In this document: positions 1 to 5,084 of the stretch, piece after piece
Numbering within the stretch: position 1 is the stretch's first letter
Layout of the letters: every line of letters begins with the position of its first letter
NCBI GenBank assembly: GCA_030826005.1
Contig: JAPJOW010000128.1
Span: forward strand, 1 to 10,502
Direction of reading: 5' to 3'
Source of the DNA: Aliterella sp. RAGGC_92
GTDB taxonomy: Bacteria > Cyanobacteriota > Cyanobacteriia > Cyanobacteriales > Chroococcidiopsidaceae
Length of the DNA: 10,502 nt
Notes under the pieces: model-generated
Seen by the model: the letters and a program-made list of their open reading frames with translations, nothing else
The model's database searches: none
What the model was told of the DNA's origin: nothing
Program-made: the position numbers and the translations under genes

Positions 1-176
1 AGATCGGCTTTATAGCCTAAGCATAAGATAAAATCTTTATGTCCGTAATGTGCGTAATACTTCATTACGTGCCAAAGTATTGGTCTATACCCAATATGAA
101 CTAATGGTTTAGGTATAGCTTCAGAAAAGTCTCTTAGTCTAGTTCCTAGTCCACCGCAAAATAAAACTACTTTCAT
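1..176 (-). CDS. Sugar-1-phosphate nucleotidyltransferase (glucose-1-phosphate cytidylyltransferase-like), 5' part only
   Basis: Only the first 58 codons are in the window; the gene runs off the left edge. The protein starts MKVVLFCGGLGTRLRD and continues with PKPL at residues 22-25. This is the nucleotide-binding signature GGxGTRxR...PKP of the NTP_transferase fold. IGYRPILWHVMKYYAHYG follows, the pattern of RfbF-type glucose-1-phosphate cytidylyltransferases and close cyanobacterial relatives. Family members join a sugar-1-phosphate to an NTP in the cytosol, giving the activated sugar for polysaccharide or deoxysugar synthesis. The ATG at 174-176 has AAGGA (183-187, read on the minus strand) at normal spacing. 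The nucleotide and sugar specificity cannot be read from this fragment; dTDP- or UDP-glucose relatives share the same N-terminal motif. It fits the glycosyltransferases elsewhere in the window, although it is not in their operon. Confidence 0.86.
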   Translation of the reverse strand, partial: MKVVLFCGGLGTRLRDFSEAIPKPLVHIGYRPILWHVMKYYAHYGHKDFILCLGYKAD

Positions 177-432
177 TGGTATTCCTTATATTATTAGTAA
201 TTTTGTTTTCTAGCAGTTAGCACCTTGTAGTTAATTATTAGTAGTATTTTGAGTGATTTTCAAGACCGAACAATATTATCTTGAACATTCATTATTTAAT
301 TGTGCTTTATACTGATATAAACAAGTATACTTTTTACAACTATTCCCTACATCTTACTTAAAGTATATTTTAATTCCTCATTAACTTTTTTTTCTCTCTA
401 TTCCTTTTTAGAGTAGACTTTGCTAAAAAAGG

Positions 433-511
433 TGCTGTATAACTGTATACCTAAAATTAACGGTAGGTATGCACGTAAGTTATCTTAGAAATAGAATAAA
501 TCTATACAGCA
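433..511. repeat. Nested inverted repeat, 79 bp, possible structured RNA or small palindromic element
   Basis: TGCTGTATA (433-441) faces its perfect complement TATACAGCA (503-511). Inside lies a second hairpin, 444-453 with 464-473 (TGTATACCTA against TAGGTATGCA), ten pairs including one G-T wobble, with a 10-nt loop. Both arms are seen directly; the function is unknown. It could be a structured non-coding RNA, a small MITE-like element (9-bp terminal repeats flanked only by GG on both sides, which is weak) or chance pairing in AT-rich DNA. Confidence 0.4.
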
Positions 512-893
512 GGCAGCATTCAAGTTTTTATTTGATAATGGTGGGAGTCTGCTTACTTTAAAAAAAGCTATCAAACTTGAAAATTCTATTAATTATTCTT
601 AAGGATTATTATAAAAGACACAGAAATAATCAAGGGGCTGGAGAAATTGTTATTTCTGATATATATTTCGGAAAATTTGCTACAAAAAGGCAAATAATTG
701 CCCAAAATAAAAATAGCACGTAGAAAAATTCTACTTTTATTAAAAAATGTCGCAATCTATTATTTATATCTTTATTTGTCCGAATAGTAGCCCGGTAGAA
801 AGCTCAAGTTAAAAGTTTAGTTATCCAAATAGTCAAACACCATCGTTGATAGTTCATAGCCAAATATGGGTATGTTGAGAAAGAATCTAAGTC

Positions 894-897
894 GGAG
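894..897 (+). promoter_or_regulatory. Ribosome binding site of the M48-like gene
   Basis: GGAG ends 8 nt before the ATG at 906. The two nearby upstream ATGs (866, 872) are out of frame, so this Shine-Dalgarno fixes the start. Confidence 0.65.
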
Positions 898-905
898 TTA
901 ATTTT

Positions 906-3149
906 ATGGGTGCTGTTCCCGAATCGTCTCTTGTGGCTGGATTGACGGCGCTAGAAAAAGGTGATTTCGATAGAGCGATCGCACTATTAGAAGCTGTGTG
1001 TCAAAGCCCCGCCCAGCCAATGGCTATTAAGGTACAAGCGCAGCAGGGTTTGGTGACTGCATACATAGCCAAAAAAGAAGACAATCGGGCAATTTCTCTC
1101 TTGCAAACTCTAAGTCAAAGTAGCGATCCTCAAATCAAAGCATGGGTAGCTGATAATTATCCTCAACTAATAAAAACACCAACCGACGCAACCGGATTTG
1201 TAGCTTTTGAAGAACATCTCCCCCAAACCGCCGAAGTAGTAATTGATCGAAATGTCCCCCAAGCGATCGCCAATGAAGATAAGCAAGCATTTGTCGTAAC
1301 CGAACTACTTACGCCTGTAGAGGAAGCAGTCAAAGAAGATTTATCCGCACCTACACCTTTTCAATGGCGACACGCACCCAGAGCGAAACGATGGCAAGCT
1401 TTAAAAGAAGTTAATTTTGCGCCTTTGTGGTTATTAATGGCAGGAAGCGCGATCGCGCTATTTTGGTTGCTGCGGGAAGTGCTAATATTTGTCATGCTTT
1501 TTATTAACGATACCCTCGTTAAATTGCCTTACTTAGAGCCATTTCAACCTTTTTATCACGATCCCACTAATTTACTGCGTTTTTTACTTATAATCCTTAC
1601 AATTACTTCGCCTTGGTTGCTAGATCGCTTATTAGAGCTAAATTATGGCAGCCAAGTTTTAACCATAAGTCAGCTTGGCAAATATAGCCCCGAATCAGAA
1701 CGAGTATTGCAACGCTTTTGCCGTCAACAAGGTTGGCGCTTGCCTAAACTCATCATTTTTCCGACTTCCGCACCCCTAGCCCTTACCTACGGCAATCTCC
1801 GGCGTACGGCGCGAATTGCCATCAGTCAAGGGTTACTCGAACAATTAGCTGATGATGAAATTGCCAGCATCTACGCCGCACAACTAGGACACATCGCTTG
1901 TTGGGATTTTGCCGTAATGTCTTTATTTATGGTAATAACTCAAAGCGTTTATACCGTCTATCGCCAAATATCAACTTGGGGCGATCGCGCTACTAATTCA
2001 GTAATTAAAATTGCGGCGGCGACAATTGCTAGTACGGCTTATGGTTTATGGTGGCTGCTTTGTCTTCCGGCTTTATGGTTATCGCAGTTGCGGATATATT
2101 ACAGCGACTTTTTTGCCACTAATCTTACTGGCAACCCTAACGGCTTAAATCGCGCTTTAATCAAAATTGCGATCGGCATTGCTAAAGACGTTCAACAAAA
2201 AGAATGTACTAGCTGGCTGCTTGAGAGTACAAATTTATTTATGCCTGTAGGATACTACCAAGCTATTACCCTAGGCAGCCTTCATCCTCATACCAATATT
2301 GAGCTTATTCTGGCTTGGGATTGTCAAAACTCCTACCGATACTTACTAAATATCAACAATACTCATCCTTTAATGGGCGATCGCTTTCAGCGTCTAAATG
2401 CTTTTGCTCAATATTGGCATCTAGAAACAGAACTAAAGTTACCACCCCAAACTAACAACCTAGCCCCAACTATCCAAGAATTGCTTCTCCAGTTGAAATC
2501 TCTACTTACTAATCGTGCTTTGGTACAATTTGCGGCGGTTTTTGGTTTAATTAGTGGTTTAATTAGTGGCGGTTTAACTTGGCTGATTGGGGCAATGGCT
2601 TTTATCGTCTGGATTCCTCAGCTTGCTTGGATGTATGGCGACTGGTTGCTGATTAAAGCCTTTATTCCTATTGCTTTAAGTATTAGTTTATTTTTACGGA
2701 TAAACTTTTTGTTTCCAGACATTACGCCCGCCTCTGTCCGCGCTACCCCAAATTTAGCCCGTCAATTAGCCGCCGTAACAGCTTTACCTATCGACAGTCA
2801 CCCTGTACGTTGGCAGGGTAAGCTTTTAGGGCGGCGGGGTATAGCCAATTGGTTAGGACAAGATTTACTCTTAAATTCTTCCCAAGGTCTAGTTAAACTT
2901 CATTATCAATCGCCTCTAGGTGCTATTGGCAACATCTTTTTTAGGCAATCGCTTGACCCGATGGATTTATTGGGGAGACATATTATGGTTACTGGTTGGT
3001 TTCGTCGCAGCGCTACTACGTGGATAGATATTAATCTTTTACAAACCCAAACTGGCAAAGTTAGCCATAGTTCTCAACCTCTGTGGGCGACTATTGCTGC
3101 AAGTGCGATCGCTCTATACGGTATGGCTATCATTATTTGGGGTCGGTAG
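906..3149 (+). CDS. Multi-spanning M48 (HtpX/Ste24-like) peptidase homologue with degenerate zinc site
   Basis: A 747-residue integral membrane protein. Residues about 8-90 look like TPR helices (GLTALEKGDFDRAIALLE; AIKVQAQQGLVTAYIAKKEDNRAI). An acidic linker follows, then hydrophobic segments near 172-200 and 222-241. The M48-like core spans about 250-500: the lead-in LADDEIASIYA (314-324), hydrophobic stretches near 336-353 and 365-392, and the late HPxxxxR motif at H487-R493. Further membrane segments lie near 541-565 and 580-605, a soluble domain of unknown type spans about 610-715, and a last helix lies at 726-744. M48 enzymes are membrane zinc proteases for protein quality control, with HExxH plus a downstream Glu as ligands. 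Here the HExxH position reads AQLGH (325-329), keeping only the second His, and the usual RExxAD is RIYYSD (396-401), so the ligand Glu is Ile397. Proteolysis by this site therefore looks unlikely; a non-catalytic binding or chaperone-like role is inference. The gene stands alone, transcribed away from the nucleotidyltransferase gene. It contains six HIP1 sites, so it looks native. Confidence 0.93.
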   Translation: MGAVPESSLVAGLTALEKGDFDRAIALLEAVCQSPAQPMAIKVQAQQGLVTAYIAKKEDNRAISLLQTLSQSSDPQIKAWVADNYPQLIKTPTDATGFVAFEEHLPQTAEVVIDRNVPQAIANEDKQAFVVTELLTPVEEAVKEDLSAPTPFQWRHAPRAKRWQALKEVNFAPLWLLMAGSAIALFWLLREVLIFVMLFINDTLVKLPYLEPFQPFYHDPTNLLRFLLIILTITSPWLLDRLLELNYGSQVLTISQLGKYSPESERVLQRFCRQQGWRLPKLIIFPTSAPLALTYGNLRRTARIAISQGLLEQLADDEIASIYAAQLGHIACWDFAVMSLFMVITQSVYTVYRQISTWGDRATNSVIKIAAATIASTAYGLWWLLCLPALWLSQLRIYYSDFFATNLTGNPNGLNRALIKIAIGIAKDVQQKECTSWLLESTNLFMPVGYYQAITLGSLHPHTNIELILAWDCQNSYRYLLNINNTHPLMGDRFQRLNAFAQYWHLETELKLPPQTNNLAPTIQELLLQLKSLLTNRALVQFAAVFGLISGLISGGLTWLIGAMAFIVWIPQLAWMYGDWLLIKAFIPIALSISLFLRINFLFPDITPASVRATPNLARQLAAVTALPIDSHPVRWQGKLLGRRGIANWLGQDLLLNSSQGLVKLHYQSPLGAIGNIFFRQSLDPMDLLGRHIMVTGWFRRSATTWIDINLLQTQTGKVSHSSQPLWATIAASAIALYGMAIIIWGR

Positions 3150-3362
3150 AGCGTAGTATTCTAAGTTGATGGTATATTTAACTACAAAAAACCATTATTC
3201 TTAAAAAGATAGATCGGCTTGTAGCAATTGTTTATCTACTCGCTGATTTTCAATTCCTTTTGCCCTATTACTCTACCCGGCAGAAAATACCCTGCATAAG
3301 AAGGATGGAATTATCTAAAATAAAGCGCAAGTATTGCTAAAGGCGGAATTATATGCAATTAA

Positions 3363-3423
3363 CTACCTTACCAGCCCTGAGCGTGATATTGTAAAAAATA
3401 GTGTCACCGTTACAGGTAAGTAG
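3363..3423 (+). other. Two-part stem-loop of unknown role
   Basis: The outer arms are CTACCTTACC (3363-3372) and GGTAAGTAG (3415-3423), nine pairs with one bulged C at 3366. The inner stem is GTGATATT (3383-3390) with AGTGTCAC (3400-3407), eight pairs of which two are G-U in RNA, with a 9-nt A-rich loop. An asymmetric internal loop joins the stems. The two G-U pairs favour a plus-strand RNA over the minus strand, where they would be A-C mismatches. It may be part of an RNA leader or a free small RNA; no T tract follows, so it is not a terminator. Confidence 0.35.
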
Positions 3424-3440
3424 CATTAAAAGCGTTACTC

Positions 3441-3536
3441 ATGGCAAAAAGGCGATCGACTGAATTAAATCAACAAAAGAAACAGCCGTTGAGCCAAAAT
3501 GTCTTCAGGAGATTAATAATTAAAATGCTCAATTAA
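3441..3536 (+). CDS. Possible 31-residue basic small protein
   Basis: An ATG ORF closed by TAA encodes 31 residues beginning MAKRRSTELNQQKKQ and ending IIKMLN. It is basic and hydrophilic, with a short hydrophobic end. The ATG lacks a convincing Shine-Dalgarno sequence, and I do not recognise the peptide. Its N-terminal half has no in-frame stop problems and carries a HIP1-like GCGATCGA, but an ORF of this size easily arises by chance. It lies upstream of the RRM gene on the same strand and could alternatively be part of that gene's leader. Confidence 0.22.
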   Translation: MAKRRSTELNQQKKQPLSQNVFRRLIIKMLN

Positions 3537-3674
3537 CAAACTGCACCTGTACTGTGTAGGTTAGCTGAATAAAATTCAAAAATTAGTTAGTGGCAGTTTA
3601 TGTCAATTTTAATTTATTATCAGTCAACCTAAACGAAATGGTTCGATGCCAAATTATTTTCAATTTCATTTTGT

Positions 3675-3680
3675 AGAGGA
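3675..3680 (+). promoter_or_regulatory. Ribosome binding site of the RRM gene
   Basis: AGAGGA lies 7 nt before the ATG at 3688, a near-ideal Shine-Dalgarno placement that confirms this start. Confidence 0.7.
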
Positions 3681-3687
3681 ATAGTTC

Positions 3688-4188
3688 ATGTCAGTTCGTT
3701 TATACATTGGTAATCTGCCGAAGGAAGAAGTAGAACGTCAAGACCTGCAAGCAGTTTTTGCAGAGGAAGGCGATTCAGTTGTTACTAAAGTCATCAAAGA
3801 CCGGAAAACAGGTAAGTGTCGCGGCTTTGGGTTTGTAACTGTTAATGACGACGAACACGCTGACAAAATAATTGAAAAATTTAATGGTTATTTGTTTAAA
3901 GACACACCCATAAAAATTGAAAAAGCTTTGCCGCGTACTAAAGGCGCGGAAGAAGAAGGGGAAGTGCGTCCGACAGATAGCGATAGCAATAGTACCACTA
4001 ACAGCAATATCGAAAAACCAGTCCCCAGTCGCCGCAATAACAATAATAATAAAAAATCTCGTCGCCCAGTTAGTAGTACAACAACTACTAGCAGCGAAAG
4101 CACTGAAGGAGTACAACCCGATCCGCGTTGGGCTGCGGATTTAGAAAAGCTAAAACAAATGTTGGCAGCCCAAACTACTAACGGATAA
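3688..4188 (+). CDS. RRM-domain RNA-binding protein (cyanobacterial Rbp family, with C-terminal extension)
   Basis: A 166-residue protein with one RNA-recognition motif over residues about 2-82. RNP2 is LYIGNL (5-10) and RNP1 is RGFGFVTV (45-52); the RNA-stacking aromatics Tyr6, Phe47 and Phe49 are all present, and only the last RNP1 position is Val rather than an aromatic. After IEKALPRTKG comes a low-complexity linker (about 85-141) rich in Asn, Ser, Thr, Arg and Lys, encoded partly by AAC/AAT repeats. A short tail, PRWAADLEKLKQMLAAQ (146-162), ends the protein. Small cyanobacterial Rbp proteins have glycine-rich tails instead; the longer form resembles the Rbp3-like group, which in Synechocystis helps place photosystem mRNAs at the thylakoid membrane. 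Assignment to that group is from memory and moderate. The protein is cytosolic, binds RNA and is probably monocistronic; it converges on the next gene. Confidence 0.96.
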   Translation: MSVRLYIGNLPKEEVERQDLQAVFAEEGDSVVTKVIKDRKTGKCRGFGFVTVNDDEHADKIIEKFNGYLFKDTPIKIEKALPRTKGAEEEGEVRPTDSDSNSTTNSNIEKPVPSRRNNNNNKKSRRPVSSTTTTSSESTEGVQPDPRWAADLEKLKQMLAAQTTNG

Positions 4189-4213
4189 TGAGTAATGGGT
4201 AATGGGTAATTAT
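4186..4213 (+). repeat. Tandem heptamer repeat (TAATGGG)
   Basis: Four 7-bp units run head to tail: TAATGAG, TAATGGG, TAATGGG, TAATTAT. The first unit starts on the TAA stop codon of the RRM gene. Short tandem heptamers of this type are scattered between genes in many cyanobacterial genomes. Confidence 0.75.
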
Positions 4214-4225
4214 TGCCCATTACCC
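4197..4225. terminator. Strong hairpin between convergent genes, possible bidirectional terminator
   Basis: GGGTAATGGGTAA (4197-4209) pairs with TTGCCCATTACCC (4213-4225) over 13 positions, 12 Watson-Crick and one G-T, leaving a 3-nt loop TTA. It sits in the 51-bp gap between a plus-strand and a minus-strand gene, where a shared terminator is expected. Neither side has a T tract, so classical intrinsic termination is doubtful; protection of 3' ends is an alternative. Confidence 0.5.
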
Positions 4226-4239
4226 GCACCTTACAAAGC

Positions 4240-4635
4240 TTAAGAACTTGGTAAAGAAACTTCTAGCCAAGACTCTAAATGCGATCGCAATTGATGAGCA
4301 AAATCTGCTCTCTGGTTAAATAGTTCGGTACGAACAGGCTTGCGTTCTTTATCTAACGTCCAACCGTAATCGCTACTAAGTCTTAGTTTATTTTGCCAAT
4401 CTGCTACAGATACTATTAGTTTTGGGGTGGGGCTATTATTACCATCGCTAACAATAAATACGTAATTAAAATTGTTCTGTGTAGCGGCAGCAATCGTTGA
4501 AGGTTCTCCACACAAAAATTCCAAACGCGATCGCACTTTTTCTACTAAATTAACGTCGCCAATGTCTTCTAAGGGTCGTACTGCCAGCGTTAAAGCAAAG
4601 TAAAAATTTTCAATTGGCACAAATTCTAATTGCAT
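4240..4635 (-). CDS. Conserved-looking hypothetical protein, 131 aa
   Basis: I do not recognise a family. The product is soluble, with no signal peptide or membrane helix, and of mixed alpha/beta character: an N-terminal strand (MQLEFVPIENFYFALTLAV), a helix around VEKVRSRLEFL, a strand at NYVFIVSD (about 58-65), another at PKLIVSVADW, and a C-terminal helix FAHQLRSHLESWLEV. The ATG at 4633-4635 is the only start possible before an in-frame stop 21 bases upstream, although no Shine-Dalgarno is visible. Two HIP1 sites lie inside, which supports a resident gene rather than a chance ORF. It converges on the RRM gene and is divergent from the GT4 gene, so it is probably transcribed alone from the spacer to its right. 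Confidence 0.8.
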   Translation of the reverse strand: MQLEFVPIENFYFALTLAVRPLEDIGDVNLVEKVRSRLEFLCGEPSTIAAATQNNFNYVFIVSDGNNSPTPKLIVSVADWQNKLRLSSDYGWTLDKERKPVRTELFNQRADFAHQLRSHLESWLEVSLPSS

Positions 4636-4797
4636 ATCTATATCGTAATCAACTGATTAATACTCTATTAAATTCTCAACTATTAGCTAATACTTAACTT
4701 AAGTTGTTGTAGCAAAACAATTATGATTAATTTCACTTATCTTTAATATAAGATAAAGTGTGAATAACAATATTGATAATAGTTTATAATAACAAGT

Positions 4798-4811
4798 GTA
4801 AAAGTTTATAC
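4798..4811 (+). promoter_or_regulatory. Candidate NtcA-binding site
   Basis: GTA-AAAGTTTA-TAC matches the cyanobacterial NtcA consensus GTA-N8-TAC exactly. A -10-like TATACAT at 4852-4858 would put transcription start near 4864, with the site centred near -60, like a class I activator position. The usual NtcA position near -41 has no -10 box here. One such match arises by chance every 4 kb or so, so this is tentative. Confidence 0.33.
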
Positions 4812-4851
4812 AACAAAGCCAACAATCAACTCAAGATCGCTTAAAGCACCC

Positions 4852-4857
4852 TATACA
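4852..4857 (+). promoter_or_regulatory. Possible -10 box for the GT4 gene
   Basis: TATACA resembles TATAAT at its first four bases and lies about 40 bp after the NtcA-like site. No -35 box is present at the normal distance, which would suit an activator-dependent promoter. It implies a 5' leader of about 220 nt. Confidence 0.3.
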
Positions 4858-4952
4858 TACCAAGATCGGGGGATTGACAAAACTTAAAACATACACTTTG
4901 TACACAAAGCAAACTCTTAAGACAGACATTTAAAGTTAACAAAATATTTCCC

Positions 4953-5051
4953 ATAGAGGATGCCTAGAGCATAAGTCAACCTTATATTAACAAATAAGAA
5001 TAAAACGTATTCTTGCATTAACAAAAGCAAAACGCTTAGAGCGACCTCTAT
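4953..5051 (+). other. Candidate structured 5' leader of the GT4 gene
   Basis: ATAGAGG (4953-4959) can pair with CCTCTAT (5045-5051), enclosing three small hairpins: ATAAG/CTTAT (4971-4975, 4981-4985), AAGAATA/TATTCTT (4996-5002, 5008-5014) and CGCT/AGCG (5033-5036, 5040-5043). The closing stem ends about 33 nt before the ATG. The layout resembles a multi-branched leader RNA, but each stem is short and AT-rich, and I match it to no known riboswitch class. Confidence 0.28.
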
Positions 5052-5084
5052 CAAAACTTAGTTAAAATCCGGTGATTATCAGCT

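Larger units (their letters stand above)
177..905. other. AT-rich divergent intergenic region with several inverted repeats
   Basis: These 729 bp separate the minus-strand nucleotidyltransferase gene from the plus-strand M48-like gene, so they should hold two divergent promoters. No convincing ORF, RNA gene or HIP1 site is visible. I see inverted repeats at 306-321 (TTTATA, 4-nt spacer, TATAAA), 433-511 (listed separately), about 521-579 (CAAGTTT and TTTGATA facing TATCAAACTTG), 689-702 (GGCAA/TTGCC) and 720-734 (GTAGAA/TTCTAC). Weak promoter-like boxes are present: minus-strand TTGAAA (258-263) 17 bp from TAATAA (235-240), and plus-strand TTGATA (846-851) 19 bp from TATGTT (871-876). Neither is strong enough to call. 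Confidence 0.6.
3150..3687. other. 538-bp intergenic region upstream of the RRM gene
   Basis: No large ORF or RNA gene is visible. It holds a possible 31-codon ORF (3441-3536), a two-part stem-loop (3363-3423) and an imperfect 12-bp inverted repeat (3557-3568 with 3620-3631) near the RRM gene. No clear intrinsic terminator follows the M48-like gene: ATGGT/ACCAT at 3170-3194 lacks a T tract. The distal part may be a long 5' leader for the RRM gene; long leaders are known for cold-inducible cyanobacterial rbp genes, but no start site can be seen here. Confidence 0.55.
4636..5084. other. Divergent regulatory spacer, 449 bp
   Basis: This AT-rich region lies between the small hypothetical gene (minus) and the GT4 gene (plus). 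It has no ORF of note and no HIP1 site. It contains a perfect palindrome AACTTAAGTT (4696-4705), an inverted repeat TTATCTT/AAGATAA (4737-4743, 4750-4756) extended by CAC/GTG with one bulged base, a GTA-N8-TAC site, a CTTTGT-AC-ACAAAG inverted repeat (4896-4909), a TTGACA box (4874-4879) without a good -10, and a run of pairable segments just before the GT4 gene. Confidence 0.6.

Noticed and set aside
720..738. GTAGAA/TTCTAC hairpin followed by TTTTATT as an intrinsic terminator
   Set aside because: Only a 6-bp AT-rich stem, and no gene ends nearby on either strand.
3775..4229. Two long minus-strand open frames (113 codons each) and a plus-strand 75-codon frame over the RRM gene
   Set aside because: They mirror the low-complexity Asn/Ser/Thr-coding DNA of the RRM gene, have unnatural residue composition and no ribosome binding site.
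4874..4904. TTGACA as the -35 box of a sigma-70 promoter for the GT4 gene
   Set aside because: No acceptable -10 lies 16-18 bp downstream; the best TACACT (4892-4897) is only 12 bp away.
4896..4909. CTTTGT-AC-ACAAAG inverted repeat as a repressor operator
   Set aside because: A 6-2-6 repeat in AT-rich DNA without a supporting promoter or known regulator match; mentioned only within the spacer entry.
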